Positions 8,053 through 16,694 of a stretch of 64,000 bases of DNA are shown one piece after another. The notes below the pieces were generated by a model, which saw only the letters and a list, made by a program, of their open reading frames with translations, was not told where the DNA came from and ran no database searches. Numbering within the stretch: the first letter of the stretch is position 1; each line of letters begins with the position of its first letter. This stretch comes from Actinomycetota bacterium (GTDB lineage Bacteria; Actinomycetota; Actinomycetes; S36-B12; FW305-bin1), in NCBI GenBank assembly GCA_004297305.1, contig SCTR01000011.1, positions 62,001 through 126,000 of the forward strand. The letters run 5' to 3'. The translations under genes were made by a program, and so were the position numbers.

Positions 8053-8439
8053 TCAGGCGCCGTTGGCGGCGGCCTGCAGCGACTCGGCGGTCACCTGCTC
8101 ACCCAGACTGGTGAACCACCAGGTGGCCCGCTCCCCGGACAGCGTCGCAGAGATCGGCATCGGCGATTCGGTGCCCTCCGCGGCGGCCCGTCGCGCTGCC
8201 TCCCGTGAAGCTCGCAGCGCCCGCTCCGCGCGTTCGATGTCGCCGTCGGCGACGATGTACATCGCGAGGTACTTGTAGGGCGCGGTCGGATTCCCCTCGG
8301 TCGGCGTGAAGACGAAACGCTGTGCGGCCACGAAGCCGTCCAGCGCCAGGACGTCGGCCACGTGGCGGCCGTCGTACCAGGCGTTGAACTCCTCGTCGGT
8401 CCCCTCGACCGCGTTCGTCATCACCATCAGGAACTGCAC
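8053..8439 (-). CDS. EthD-like dimeric alpha/beta-barrel protein
   Basis: A 128-residue protein. 'FLMVMTNAVEGTDEEFNAWYDGRH' (in part) followed by 'VADVLALDGFVAAQRFVF' is the pattern of small dimeric ferredoxin-like barrel proteins related to EthD: a strand, an acidic loop, then a Trp-Tyr-Asp-x-x-His helix. The GTG start at 8439 has GAGGAGG six bases upstream, which decides it over longer forms. Such proteins often assist degradation or isomerisation of small molecules. It lies 61 bp downstream of an amidohydrolase gene on the same strand, so the two may share a pathway. The substrate is unknown. Confidence 0.65.
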   Translation of the reverse strand: MQFLMVMTNAVEGTDEEFNAWYDGRHVADVLALDGFVAAQRFVFTPTEGNPTAPYKYLAMYIVADGDIERAERALRASREAARRAAAEGTESPMPISATLSGERATWWFTSLGEQVTAESLQAAANGA

Positions 8440-8500
8440 GACGTCCTCCTCGAACTGCTGCCCCGACCAGTCATCACGACCCGTCGTCGAGCCGGCCGGG

Positions 8501-9529
8501 CTACGGTACCGCCTGCCCCGCACCGGTTCCGCTCGTCACGAGTCCGTAGACGCTCCTCGCCGTACCGCACAGCACCTCGTCGCGGCCGTCGGCCGGCAAC
8601 GTCGCGGTCAGCAGTTTCAGGGCGTTCCACGTCGTCACGTAGTCGATCTGCAGGCCGTCCACCGGGAAGTTGCTGCCGGCGATGCATCGCCGGGTTCCGA
8701 ACACCTCGAGGGCGTAGTGGACCGGTTCGGCCCAGTAGTCGGCCAGCTGCACGTCGGTTCGCGGGCTCGCGGCGCCCGGCGGCAGATACGGGTCGAAACC
8801 CAACCCACTCACCTTGAGCACGACGTTGTCGTACGCCGCCACGGCCGCCAGGCCGTCGCGCCACTGCGCGAGAACCTCGGTACGACGCGACGCGTACGGG
8901 CCGGCGGCAGCAGGGCCGCCGAGATGGTCCAGCACGATCGTCGCCTGCGGCACTGCCGCGGCGAGTTCGGCGACCTGGTCGAGCTGATGGAAGTACACCC
9001 AGGTCTCGAACGTCAGCTGACGTTCGGCGACGGCGGCCACGGCGGCGAGGACCTCGGGCGAGACCAGGGTGCGCGGTGGCAACGGCCAGCGGGTGCTGAT
9101 GAGCTCCGGACTGTCGTCGTGGCCGACGACGAATCGGATGCCCTTGAACCGATCGCCCAGCGCCGCGGCGTGCCCGTCCAGGACCGGCACGATCCCGGCG
9201 CCGGCCCGGACGTCGGCGAACGCGACAACCCCGCAGATCATCTCCGGCGGCGTGTGCAGGCTCGCCAGCCACTCCGATTCGCCGACCGGGCGCAGCAGCG
9301 GGGGGCCGTCGGTGCGGTACGCCGCGCCGCACTCGAGGAACACCGAACCGACCACCTGATGCCCGGCGTCGAAGTCCGCGGCCAGTTCGGTCAGGCCGTA
9401 ACGCCCCCACCGCAGCGGGCCGGCGTCGTCCGGGAACAGGTGGTGATGCGCATCGATGACCGGTAGCTGCGGCTCGACAGGGGCGACGGCGACAGGCTCG
9501 ACGGCCACAGGGGCGTGATCGGTGGGCAC
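8501..9529 (-). CDS. amidohydrolase-family (TIM-barrel) hydrolase
   Basis: A 342-residue member of the amidohydrolase-2 group, like gluconolactonase/fuconolactonase-type and 4-sulfomuconolactone-type hydrolases. 'VIDAHHHLFPD' (~24-34) gives the HxH metal-site motif; 'TFETWVYFHQLDQV', 'TIVLDHLGG' and 'CIAGSNFPVDGL' supply the later strands and the C-terminal Asp region. The first ~22 residues are a low-complexity Val-Ala-Pro-Glu leader, so a later start is possible. It should hydrolyse a lactone or amide in the cytoplasm. The substrate cannot be read from the sequence. Confidence 0.8.
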   Translation of the reverse strand: MPTDHAPVAVEPVAVAPVEPQLPVIDAHHHLFPDDAGPLRWGRYGLTELAADFDAGHQVVGSVFLECGAAYRTDGPPLLRPVGESEWLASLHTPPEMICGVVAFADVRAGAGIVPVLDGHAAALGDRFKGIRFVVGHDDSPELISTRWPLPPRTLVSPEVLAAVAAVAERQLTFETWVYFHQLDQVAELAAAVPQATIVLDHLGGPAAAGPYASRRTEVLAQWRDGLAAVAAYDNVVLKVSGLGFDPYLPPGAASPRTDVQLADYWAEPVHYALEVFGTRRCIAGSNFPVDGLQIDYVTTWNALKLLTATLPADGRDEVLCGTARSVYGLVTSGTGAGQAVP

Positions 9530-9549
9530 AGTCCGCGACGGTGGCCGCC

Positions 9550-9630
9550 GGCGGGCGCGGTGTCAACCACCCGGAACCGTCGGCGGGCGCGGTGTCAACC
9601 ACCCGGGACCGTCAACCACCCGGAACCGTC
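9550..9630. repeat. intergenic 32-bp direct repeat plus a partial third unit
   Basis: A 32-bp unit beginning GGCGGGCGCGGTGTCAACCA lies at 9550-9581 and again at 9582-9613 with one mismatch. The GTCAACCACCCGGAACCGTC part recurs at 9611-9630. It lies between the GGDEF gene and the amidohydrolase gene, upstream of the latter's start. Confidence 0.85.
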
Positions 9631-9673
9631 GACAGCACGGTGGACCACCGGGGAGGGCGGACCCGCCCGTCGG

Positions 9674-11602
9674 TCAGCTCGGCGTACGACCGGCGCCGAC
9701 GTTGTCCGTCGTCGGCAGCAGGTGGACCTGGGCCTTGCCGTCCCGCTTGGCGCGGTACATCGCCCGGTCGGCCAGCGCGAGCAGGTCCTGCGGGCTGACG
9801 TCCCCACCGGACACGATCACGCCGATGCTGACGCTCGGCTCGAACGCCGCCTCGCCGTAGGCGACCGGCGCGCTCACCGCCGCCAGCAGCCGGCGGCCCA
9901 CCGCCAGCATGCTGTCGCCGTCCTGCACCCCCGGGCACAGCACGACGAACTCGTCGCCGCCGAGGCGGGCAACGACGTCCTCCGGCCGAACCGTCGCCGC
10001 AAGCCGCTGGCCCACTGCCACCAGCACGGCGTCCCCGGCGGCATGGCCGGCGGCATCGTTGACCGCCTTGAAATCGTCGAGATCGGCGAACGCCAGTCCC
10101 AGCTGTCGCCCGTCGGCCCGGCAGGTGGCCAGCGCAGCGCCGAGCTCGGCCAGCAATCGGGCCCGCGTCACCGCACCGGTCAGGTAGTCGTGGTCGGCGA
10201 GCGTCCGCAGTCGCATCGCCTCAGCGGTCCGGACCGTGACGTCCTCGACCTGGCAGACGATCTGCTCGACCTCGGCGTGTTCCAGCACGACCGGGGCGAG
10301 ATACACCTCGAGTACCCGGGTCTGATCGGGTCCGGCGTACGTCACGTCGAGCCGGCACTCCGTCGTCTCGCCCGCGACCAGGTCCGCGATGGCCGCGCGT
10401 AGCGCGCGGCGCTGGGGTGCCGGGATGCGGCTGCCCCAACTCGGCAGGTCGGCGCCGCCAAGCAGTTGGGTGGCCGCCCGGTTCGCGCGCACCAGCCGCG
10501 TCGGCTCGGCCACCACGTCGAGGATGACGATGCCGAGCGAGGAACTGTCGAAGACACGTTCGAGCAGCCGCTGCTGGGTGCCGAGCGACACCATGGTGGT
10601 CCGCCGCTGCTCGACCAGGACCGCGACGAACAACACGGTCGAGCCGATACAGATGATCCACAGTTGGGTGAGCCCAACGGCCAGGGCACTGTCGGCTCCC
10701 GCGTTGACCGCGATCGGCCCGGACCCGCGCAAGGTCAGGAAGCTCACCACGATCGCGACCGCCACCAGCTCCACGGCCACCACCACGGGCCGGAACCGCA
10801 ACGCCGCCCACACGAGGAACGGCAGCGGGAGGTACGACAGCGGCAGGTCCTGCTGCGACCAGAAGACCAGCGCGACCGAGGCGGCCGTCGCGGCCAGCTG
10901 GACGCCGAGCTCCGGGCGCCACTCGTCGCGCAACGAGCCTCGCCGGCTCACCACCAGCAGGACCGTCGTCGACCCGACCACGACCGTCGCGACGAAGGAT
11001 GCGGCGGTCAGGCCGAACGTGGTCCAGGCGACGCCGCCGTCCCCCGACCGGACCACGACCAGACTGCAGATGGCCAGCACCACCGCTCCGGCAAGGCCGG
11101 CGGCGATCAGGGCGGCCAGGTCGCGCGGCTCGGCCAACCGGCGGCCGAGTCCCGGTTCCCTGCCTGCCGCCCGGCGGACCGGTCGCCAGCGCACCAGCCG
11201 CCGGAAGACCAGCCCCGTCACCGCCACCGCGACACCGCTGAGCACCGCCTGCCACGCCGCCGAGGCACCCGGGCTGTAGGAGGGGATGGCGGCGACCAGG
11301 CCGGCCGCGACCACCGCGCTGACGGCGAACCGGAAGCCCACGACTCCGCTGACCAGCAGGCCGATCGCGAGGCCGGACGCGGTCCGGAAGACCGGAACCT
11401 CGGTACCGGCTGGCCGGGCGGCGACCGCCACGGCCGAGGCCAGCACCATGATCGCGGTGCACAGCAGCCACCGGCTCACCAGTCGCCATAGGGCGGTCCC
11501 GGGCACCGTGCCCCCAATCCTCGCGAGCGGTCCGACTCGAGTCGATACGACCTCGGCTGCGTGCCGACGTGCAGAACAGTCATCGTCAGCAGCGGTCACC
11601 AC
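9674..11602 (-). CDS. MASE1-PAS-GGDEF diguanylate cyclase
   Basis: A 642-residue membrane signalling protein. The first ~320 residues hold eight to ten hydrophobic segments resembling a MASE1 sensor. A PAS-like domain follows (~340-460, with 'VFDSSSLGIVILDV'), then a GGDEF domain (~475-630). The signature RLGGDEF is intact (GGDEF at 548-552), so cyclic di-GMP synthesis from two GTP is expected. I see no RxxD inhibitory site in the usual place and no EAL domain. It should respond to an unknown ligand at the membrane. It stands alone on its strand; the nearest downstream gene is the amidohydrolase. Confidence 0.9.
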   Translation of the reverse strand: MVTAADDDCSARRHAAEVVSTRVGPLARIGGTVPGTALWRLVSRWLLCTAIMVLASAVAVAARPAGTEVPVFRTASGLAIGLLVSGVVGFRFAVSAVVAAGLVAAIPSYSPGASAAWQAVLSGVAVAVTGLVFRRLVRWRPVRRAAGREPGLGRRLAEPRDLAALIAAGLAGAVVLAICSLVVVRSGDGGVAWTTFGLTAASFVATVVVGSTTVLLVVSRRGSLRDEWRPELGVQLAATAASVALVFWSQQDLPLSYLPLPFLVWAALRFRPVVVAVELVAVAIVVSFLTLRGSGPIAVNAGADSALAVGLTQLWIICIGSTVLFVAVLVEQRRTTMVSLGTQQRLLERVFDSSSLGIVILDVVAEPTRLVRANRAATQLLGGADLPSWGSRIPAPQRRALRAAIADLVAGETTECRLDVTYAGPDQTRVLEVYLAPVVLEHAEVEQIVCQVEDVTVRTAEAMRLRTLADHDYLTGAVTRARLLAELGAALATCRADGRQLGLAFADLDDFKAVNDAAGHAAGDAVLVAVGQRLAATVRPEDVVARLGGDEFVVLCPGVQDGDSMLAVGRRLLAAVSAPVAYGEAAFEPSVSIGVIVSGGDVSPQDLLALADRAMYRAKRDGKAQVHLLPTTDNVGAGRTPS

Positions 11603-11632
11603 TTGAGGGTCGCCCGCCTACGATGGTCGGCC

Positions 11633-12859
11633 GTGACCACCGGCGTCGGGCGGGTCGGCGTCGTCGGCGCCGGGATCATCGGGCTGGCCGTGGCACGGGA
11701 ACTCGGCTCCCGGCTGCCGGGTGCCACGGTGACCGTCCTGGAGAAGGAAGACCGGGTCGCGGCCCACCAGACCGGTCACAACAGCGGCGTGGTGCACGCC
11801 GGGCTGTACTACCAACCCGGGTCGCTCAAGGCGCGGTTGTGCCGCCGGGGCGCGACGCTGCTCGCGGCGTACTGCGCCGAGCGGGGGCTGCCGTACGTCG
11901 AGTGCGGCAAGCTCGTCGTCGCCCACGGGCCGGCCCAGGTCGCCGCGCTGCGCGAGATCGAGCGCCGGGCGCGGGAGAACGGCGTACCCGGGCTGGCCTG
12001 GCTCGGGCCGGCGGGGATCGCCGACGTCGAGCCGAACGTGGCCGCCACCGCCGGACTGCACTCGCCGCGGACCGCGATCGTGGACTACGCCGCGGTCGCC
12101 CGGGCGCTGGCGGCCGACGTGCAGGCCGCGGGCGGCCAGCTACAACTGGGGTTCGCCGTACGCCGGGTCGACCGCCGCGGCGACGCGATCGCGGTCAGCG
12201 ACGGGGACCGCGAGGTGGTGGTCGACCGCCTGATCGTGTGCGCCGGGCTGCAGGCCGACCGGGTCGCGGCGCTGGCCGGGGACAGCGGCGGGCCGGCGAT
12301 CATTCCGTTCCGGGGGGAGTACCGCCGGCTGACCCCCCGCGCCGCCGCGCTGGTGCGTGGCCTGGTCTATCCGGTCCCGGACCCCCGCTACCCGTTCCTC
12401 GGCGTCCACCTGACCCCCCGGGTGGACGGCACGGTCGACGTGGGGCCCAACGCGGTGCTCGCGACGGCCCGCGAGGGGTACCGCCGGCGGGACGTCGACC
12501 TGGCCGACCTGCGCACGCTGCTGCGGACTCCGGGCGCCGCGGCGCTGGCGCGACGGCACTGGCGAACCGGCATCCGCGAACTGCGCGGCTCACTCGGTTC
12601 CCGGTCCTTCCTTGACGGGGCGCGGGCGTTCCTGCCCGACCTGCGCGCGGACGACCTCGCCCCCGGACCGTCGGGGGTGCGGGCACAGGCGGTGGACGCG
12701 GCCGGCACCCTCGTCGACGACTTCCGGATCGGGGGTACCGGGCCCGTGGTCACCGTCCGCAACGCGCCGTCGCCGGCGGCGACCTCGGCCCTGGCCATCG
12801 CCGAGCAGCTGGCCGGCGTCACGCTCGGCACCATCCGGCGGGACGGAACCGCGGCGTGA
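11633..12859 (+). CDS. lhgO: L-2-hydroxyglutarate oxidase (LhgO)
   Basis: A 408-residue FAD-dependent oxidoreductase of the DAO family. The FAD motif GAGIIG is at residues 12-17; 'AHQTGHNSGVVHAGLYY' and 'GSLKARLCRRG' are LhgO hallmarks. The C-terminal 'GVRAQAVDAAGTLVDDF' also fits. It oxidises L-2-hydroxyglutarate to 2-oxoglutarate, usually feeding electrons to quinone. The GTG at 11633 is chosen because the FAD-binding fold begins at once. It is followed by helR with a 4-nt GTGA overlap, so the two are co-translated, although no functional link is known. Confidence 0.88.
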   Translation: MTTGVGRVGVVGAGIIGLAVARELGSRLPGATVTVLEKEDRVAAHQTGHNSGVVHAGLYYQPGSLKARLCRRGATLLAAYCAERGLPYVECGKLVVAHGPAQVAALREIERRARENGVPGLAWLGPAGIADVEPNVAATAGLHSPRTAIVDYAAVARALAADVQAAGGQLQLGFAVRRVDRRGDAIAVSDGDREVVVDRLIVCAGLQADRVAALAGDSGGPAIIPFRGEYRRLTPRAAALVRGLVYPVPDPRYPFLGVHLTPRVDGTVDVGPNAVLATAREGYRRRDVDLADLRTLLRTPGAAALARRHWRTGIRELRGSLGSRSFLDGARAFLPDLRADDLAPGPSGVRAQAVDAAGTLVDDFRIGGTGPVVTVRNAPSPAATSALAIAEQLAGVTLGTIRRDGTAA

Positions 12860-15096
12860 CAACGGAATTCGACGCCGACCATGCCGACCTCGCCGACGAG
12901 CAGCGCTACGTCGCGGACCTCTACGCCAGGCTCGACGGCCTGCGGGCGCTGACCGCGCAACGGTTGGCGGCGGTCCGGCGCTCGCGCGCCGGCGGCAGCC
13001 CGCAGAACCTGTCCGAGCGCGACTCGTTCGCCGCGCTGCACGAGGACCGGCTGGCGCAACTGTGGTCGGTGGAGGACCGGTTGTGTTTCGGCCGGCTCGA
13101 CCTGAGCGACGGCAGCGACCGGCACATCGGGCGGCTGGGGCTCTCCGACGACGACCAGCGCCAGCTGCTGGTGGACTGGCGGGCACCGGCGGCGCGGCTG
13201 TTCTACCAGGCGACGGCGGCGGCGCCCGGCGACGTCGTACGCCGACGGCACCTGAGCACCCGCGGCCGTACGGTCACCGGTCTCACCGACGAGGTCCTCG
13301 ACCTCGACGCGCTGCCGGACGCCGAGCGGTCCCAGTTGCGCGGCGAGCCGGCGCTGCTGGCCGCGCTGAGCGCCCACCGCACCGGCCGCATGGGCGACAT
13401 CGTCGCCACGATCCAGGCCGAACAGGACCGCATCATCCGCGCCGACCTCCCCGGCGTCCTGGTCGTGCAGGGCGGACCCGGCACCGGCAAGACGGCGGTG
13501 GCGCTGCACCGCGCGGCGTACCTGCTGTACACGCACCGGGAACGGCTGGGCCGCAGCGGAGTGCTGCTGGTCGGGCCCAGCCCGGTGTTCCTGCGCTACA
13601 TCGAGCAGGTGCTGCCCTCGCTCGGCGAGACCGGCGTGGTGACCACGACGGCCGGCGGGCTCTATCCCGGCGTGGTCGCCGACATCGACGACGTCCCGGC
13701 GGTCGCCGCGCTGAAGGGCGACCTGCGGATGGCCGAGGTCCTGGCCAACGCGGTACGGGCCCGGCAGCGCGTCCCGGAGGCGCCGGTGCCGCTGGACGTC
13801 GAGGGTCACACGATCCTGCTGCGGCCTGCGGTCGTCGCCGGTGCCCGCGACCGCGCCCGCCGGTCGGGCAAGCCGCACAATCTCGCCCGCGTCGGGTTCG
13901 TCCGCGACCTGCTGAATCACCTCGCCGACCTGCTGGCCCGCGACGCCGGTGTGTCGTCGCCGGACGCCGGCGACCACGCGGACTTCGTCGAGACGCTGCG
14001 CGGCAGCCGCGACGTCCGCCGAGCGGTCAACCTCGCCTGGATGCCGCTGACGCCGGAGCAACTGCTGAGCGACCTGTACGCCAACCCGCAGCGGCGGCAA
14101 GCCGCCGCGCCGCAGCTGAGTGCCGCCGAATGTGCTCTGCTGCAACGGGATCCGGGTAGCCCGTGGACCCGGTCGGACGTCCCGTTGCTGGACGAGGCGG
14201 CCGAACTGCTCGGCGAGGACGACGAGGCCGAACGGGCGCAGGCACGGCTGCGGGCCAACGAGCGCGCGGCCGACCTGGCGTATGCCCGGCAGGTGCTGGG
14301 CGGGTCGGGCGGCGGGATGGTGTCCGCCGAGACCCTCGTCGACCGGTTCGCCGACCACGGGCCCGTCCTCGACGTCGCCGAACGGGCGGCGGCCGACCGC
14401 AGCTGGGCCTACGGCCACGTCGTGGTGGACGAGGCGCAGGAGTTGTCGGCGATGGCCTGGCGGCTGCTGGCCCGGCGGTGTCCGATGAAGTCGATGACCG
14501 TGGTGGGCGACGTGGCCCAGACCGGCTCGCCGGCCGGCTCGACGTCCTGGGCGGCGGCGCTGGACGCCTCGTTCGCCGGGCGCTGGCGAGTCGAGGAACT
14601 GACCGTCAACTACCGCACGCCGGCCCGGATCATGGCCGCCGCGGCACGCGTGCTCGCCGACGCCGGCATCACCACGCAGCCACCGAGTTCGGTCCGCGAC
14701 GGCGAGGACGACCCGGTGGCCGTCCGGGTCGCCGCGGGCGACTGGGCCGCGGTCACCGGCGCGGTCGCGGCCGCCGCGCGCGCGACCGGCGAGGGCCGGA
14801 TCGCGGTGGTCCTGCCCCGCCGCGGGTACGCCGAACTCCGGCAGGCGATCATCGCCGGCCTGCCGCCGGGGACCGCGGGGAGCGCCGCGGCCGCGCTCGA
14901 CCGGCCGGTCGCCGTCCTCGGCGTCGAGGAGGTCAAGGGCCTGGAGTTCGACACGGTGGTCCTGGTCGAACCCGCGGACCTGCTCGGGCAGTCGGAGTTC
15001 GGCGCGCACGACCTCTACGTGGCGCTGACCCGACCCACCCAGCGGCTAGTGCTGGTGCACGCCCGCGAGCTGCCGCCCGCGCTGCGGCAGCTGTAG
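12856..15096 (+). CDS. helR: HelD/HelR-family RNA polymerase recycling ATPase
   Basis: A 746-residue UvrD-like SF1 protein. An N-terminal helical arm (1-190, with 'LADEQRYVADLYARLDGLR') precedes Walker A 'GGPGTGKT' (206-213). 'VVVDEAQELSAMAW' holds the Walker B DEAQ at 525-528, and 'VEELTVNYRTPARI' and 'EEVKGLEFDTVVLVEP' are the later helicase motifs. Arm plus split motor is the layout of actinobacterial HelD/HelR, which remove stalled RNA polymerase from DNA and, in some species, protect it from rifamycins. No rifamycin-associated promoter element was noticed upstream. The gene overlaps lhgO by 4 nt. Confidence 0.88.
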   Translation: MTTEFDADHADLADEQRYVADLYARLDGLRALTAQRLAAVRRSRAGGSPQNLSERDSFAALHEDRLAQLWSVEDRLCFGRLDLSDGSDRHIGRLGLSDDDQRQLLVDWRAPAARLFYQATAAAPGDVVRRRHLSTRGRTVTGLTDEVLDLDALPDAERSQLRGEPALLAALSAHRTGRMGDIVATIQAEQDRIIRADLPGVLVVQGGPGTGKTAVALHRAAYLLYTHRERLGRSGVLLVGPSPVFLRYIEQVLPSLGETGVVTTTAGGLYPGVVADIDDVPAVAALKGDLRMAEVLANAVRARQRVPEAPVPLDVEGHTILLRPAVVAGARDRARRSGKPHNLARVGFVRDLLNHLADLLARDAGVSSPDAGDHADFVETLRGSRDVRRAVNLAWMPLTPEQLLSDLYANPQRRQAAAPQLSAAECALLQRDPGSPWTRSDVPLLDEAAELLGEDDEAERAQARLRANERAADLAYARQVLGGSGGGMVSAETLVDRFADHGPVLDVAERAAADRSWAYGHVVVDEAQELSAMAWRLLARRCPMKSMTVVGDVAQTGSPAGSTSWAAALDASFAGRWRVEELTVNYRTPARIMAAAARVLADAGITTQPPSSVRDGEDDPVAVRVAAGDWAAVTGAVAAAARATGEGRIAVVLPRRGYAELRQAIIAGLPPGTAGSAAAALDRPVAVLGVEEVKGLEFDTVVLVEPADLLGQSEFGAHDLYVALTRPTQRLVLVHARELPPALRQL

Positions 15097-15115
15097 GTCC
15101 GGCAGACTGGGCGCC

Positions 15116-15907
15116 GTGGTCGCGGTACGAACGCAGGTGGTCCGGCACGAGGTCACCGGCGTACGACGGACCCGGGTCAGCCGCGTCGAGGACCTCACCG
15201 CGCAGCTGCGCCGGATCACCGTGGCCGGCGACGACCTCGCCGGCTTCACCAGCCTCGCTGCCGACGACCACGTGAAGCTCTGCTTTCCCGGTGCGGACGG
15301 CCAGTTGCTGCTGCCGGAACCGTCACCGTCCGGCGGCGTGCAATGGCCGGACGGCATCCGCCCGGCGATGCGCGACTACACCCCCCGCCGCTACGACCCG
15401 GTGCGGCGGGAACTGGAGCTCGAACTGGTCGTGCACGGCGACGAGGGACCGGCCTCGGCCTGGGCCGCGGCGGCGGTACCCGGCTCCCTACTCGGCGTGG
15501 CCGGCCCGCGCGGCTCCCGCGTGGTCGGGGTGGACTACGACGCGTTCGTGCTGGCGGGGGACCAGACCGCGCTGCCGGCGATCGGCCGGCGACTGGAGGA
15601 ACTGCCGCCCGGCGCGCGGGCCGCCGTCGTCGTCGAGGTGCCCGACGCCGCCGAACAGATCGACCTGCCGTCCGCCGCGGACGTCGACCTGACCTGGGTT
15701 CATCGCGGTACCGCCGCGCCGGCCGCCGCGCTGCTGGCGGCCCTGGCTGCGGTCGACCTGCCCGCCGGCCACGTGCTGGCTTGGGCCGCAGGCGAATCCA
15801 GCCTGGTACGCCCGGCCCGCACGCTGCTGGCACAGCGGTGTGGCCCGGCCGCGGAAGTCTCGGTGAAGGGCTACTGGCAGCTCGGCGTCGCCGACGACGC
15901 GCCGTAG
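15116..15907 (+). CDS. siderophore-interacting protein (FAD/NAD(P)H ferric-siderophore reductase)
   Basis: A 263-residue protein of the SIP family. The FAD-binding RDYTPRRYD motif is at 86-94. 'VVHGDEGPASAWAAAAVPGSLLGVAGPRGS' (in part) and 'WAAGESSLVRPARTLL' are SIP signatures of the NAD(P)H domain, and it ends in 'KGYWQLG'. These enzymes reduce iron(III)-siderophore complexes in the cytoplasm to release iron. The GTG start lies 19 bp after helR. No siderophore biosynthesis or uptake genes are in the window. Confidence 0.85.
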   Translation: MVAVRTQVVRHEVTGVRRTRVSRVEDLTAQLRRITVAGDDLAGFTSLAADDHVKLCFPGADGQLLLPEPSPSGGVQWPDGIRPAMRDYTPRRYDPVRRELELELVVHGDEGPASAWAAAAVPGSLLGVAGPRGSRVVGVDYDAFVLAGDQTALPAIGRRLEELPPGARAAVVVEVPDAAEQIDLPSAADVDLTWVHRGTAAPAAALLAALAAVDLPAGHVLAWAAGESSLVRPARTLLAQRCGPAAEVSVKGYWQLGVADDAP

Positions 15908-15936
15908 CAGGGCCGCGGCCGATCCGTTCCTGTCAG

Positions 15937-16043
15937 CAGTTCCCGTCGGCCAGTTTCCGTCCGTTGCCATCAGCCAGGTTCCGTCGGTCAGGTCCCGTCG
16001 GCAGTTTCCGTCCGCCAGGTTCCGTCGGTCAGGTTCCGTCGAG
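15937..16043. repeat. degenerate 14-bp tandem repeat at a convergent junction
   Basis: Seven units of the form CAG(G/T)T(T/C)CCGTCGG(T/C) run head to tail from 15937 to 16043, with a 10-bp insertion after the second. CAGGTTCCGTCGGT is the most exact unit. The array fills the gap between two convergent genes and its last units contain the stop codon and final codons of the LuxR-type regulator. Confidence 0.8.
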
Positions 16044-16694
16044 ACCATGCTCGATGGCGTACCGAGTCAGCTGGACCCGGTTGTGCAGCTGGAGTTTGAC
16101 CAGGACGTTCTGCACGTGGTTCTGGACCGTGCGATGCGACAGCACGAGCCGGTCGGCGATGTCCTTGTAGGTCAAGCCCTTCGCCACCAGACGAAGCACC
16201 TCGGTCTCGCGTTCGGTCAGCCGCGGCCCGTCGGTGCCCTCGTTCTGCATGGCCGTCGACATCCGGCGGAACTCGCCCAGCACGAGACCGGCCAATCCGG
16301 CGCTGAACACGGCCTCACCGCGCGCCGTCCGCAGCACCGCGTCGGCGAGTTCCTCGTTCGTCGCGGACTTGGTGAGATAACCCGTGGCGCCGGCCTTGAC
16401 GGCCTCCAGGACATCGGCGCGTTCCCCGCTGGCCGACAGCATCAGCACCCGCGGCGGTGCGTCGAGTTCCTGCAGGGCCAGCACGACCTGCACCCCGGTG
16501 ATGTCGGGCAGTTGCAGGTCGACCACGGCGACGTCGGGCCGGGTCGCTCGGACGACGTCGAGGGCCCGCGAGCCTTCGCCGAGGACGGCCACGACCTGGA
16601 GCCCGGACTCGGCCAGCCCCCGCGCGACCGCGTCCCGCCACATCGGATGGTCGTCGACCACGACGACCCGGACCGCCTCGCCGCTGCCGCTCAC
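16029..16694 (-). CDS. LuxR/NarL-type response regulator (partner of the MacS-like kinase)
   Basis: A 221-residue response regulator. The receiver domain has Asp14/Asp15, the phospho-acceptor Asp59 in VVDLQLPD and Lys109. The C-terminal LuxR helix-turn-helix is 'LTERETEVLRLVAKGLTYKDI' (in part) to 'SHRTVQNHVQNVLVKL' (~150-210). The GTG start at 16694 overlaps the kinase stop (GTGA), so the two are co-translated. It should be phosphorylated by that kinase and bind DNA. Its 3' end runs into the 14-bp repeat array. Confidence 0.93.
   Translation of the reverse strand: MSGSGEAVRVVVVDDHPMWRDAVARGLAESGLQVVAVLGEGSRALDVVRATRPDVAVVDLQLPDITGVQVVLALQELDAPPRVLMLSASGERADVLEAVKAGATGYLTKSATNEELADAVLRTARGEAVFSAGLAGLVLGEFRRMSTAMQNEGTDGPRLTERETEVLRLVAKGLTYKDIADRLVLSHRTVQNHVQNVLVKLQLHNRVQLTRYAIEHGLDGT

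Noticed and set aside
15937-16043. Tandem repeats as a CRISPR array
   Set aside because: Units are contiguous and degenerate without unique spacers, and no cas genes occur in the window.
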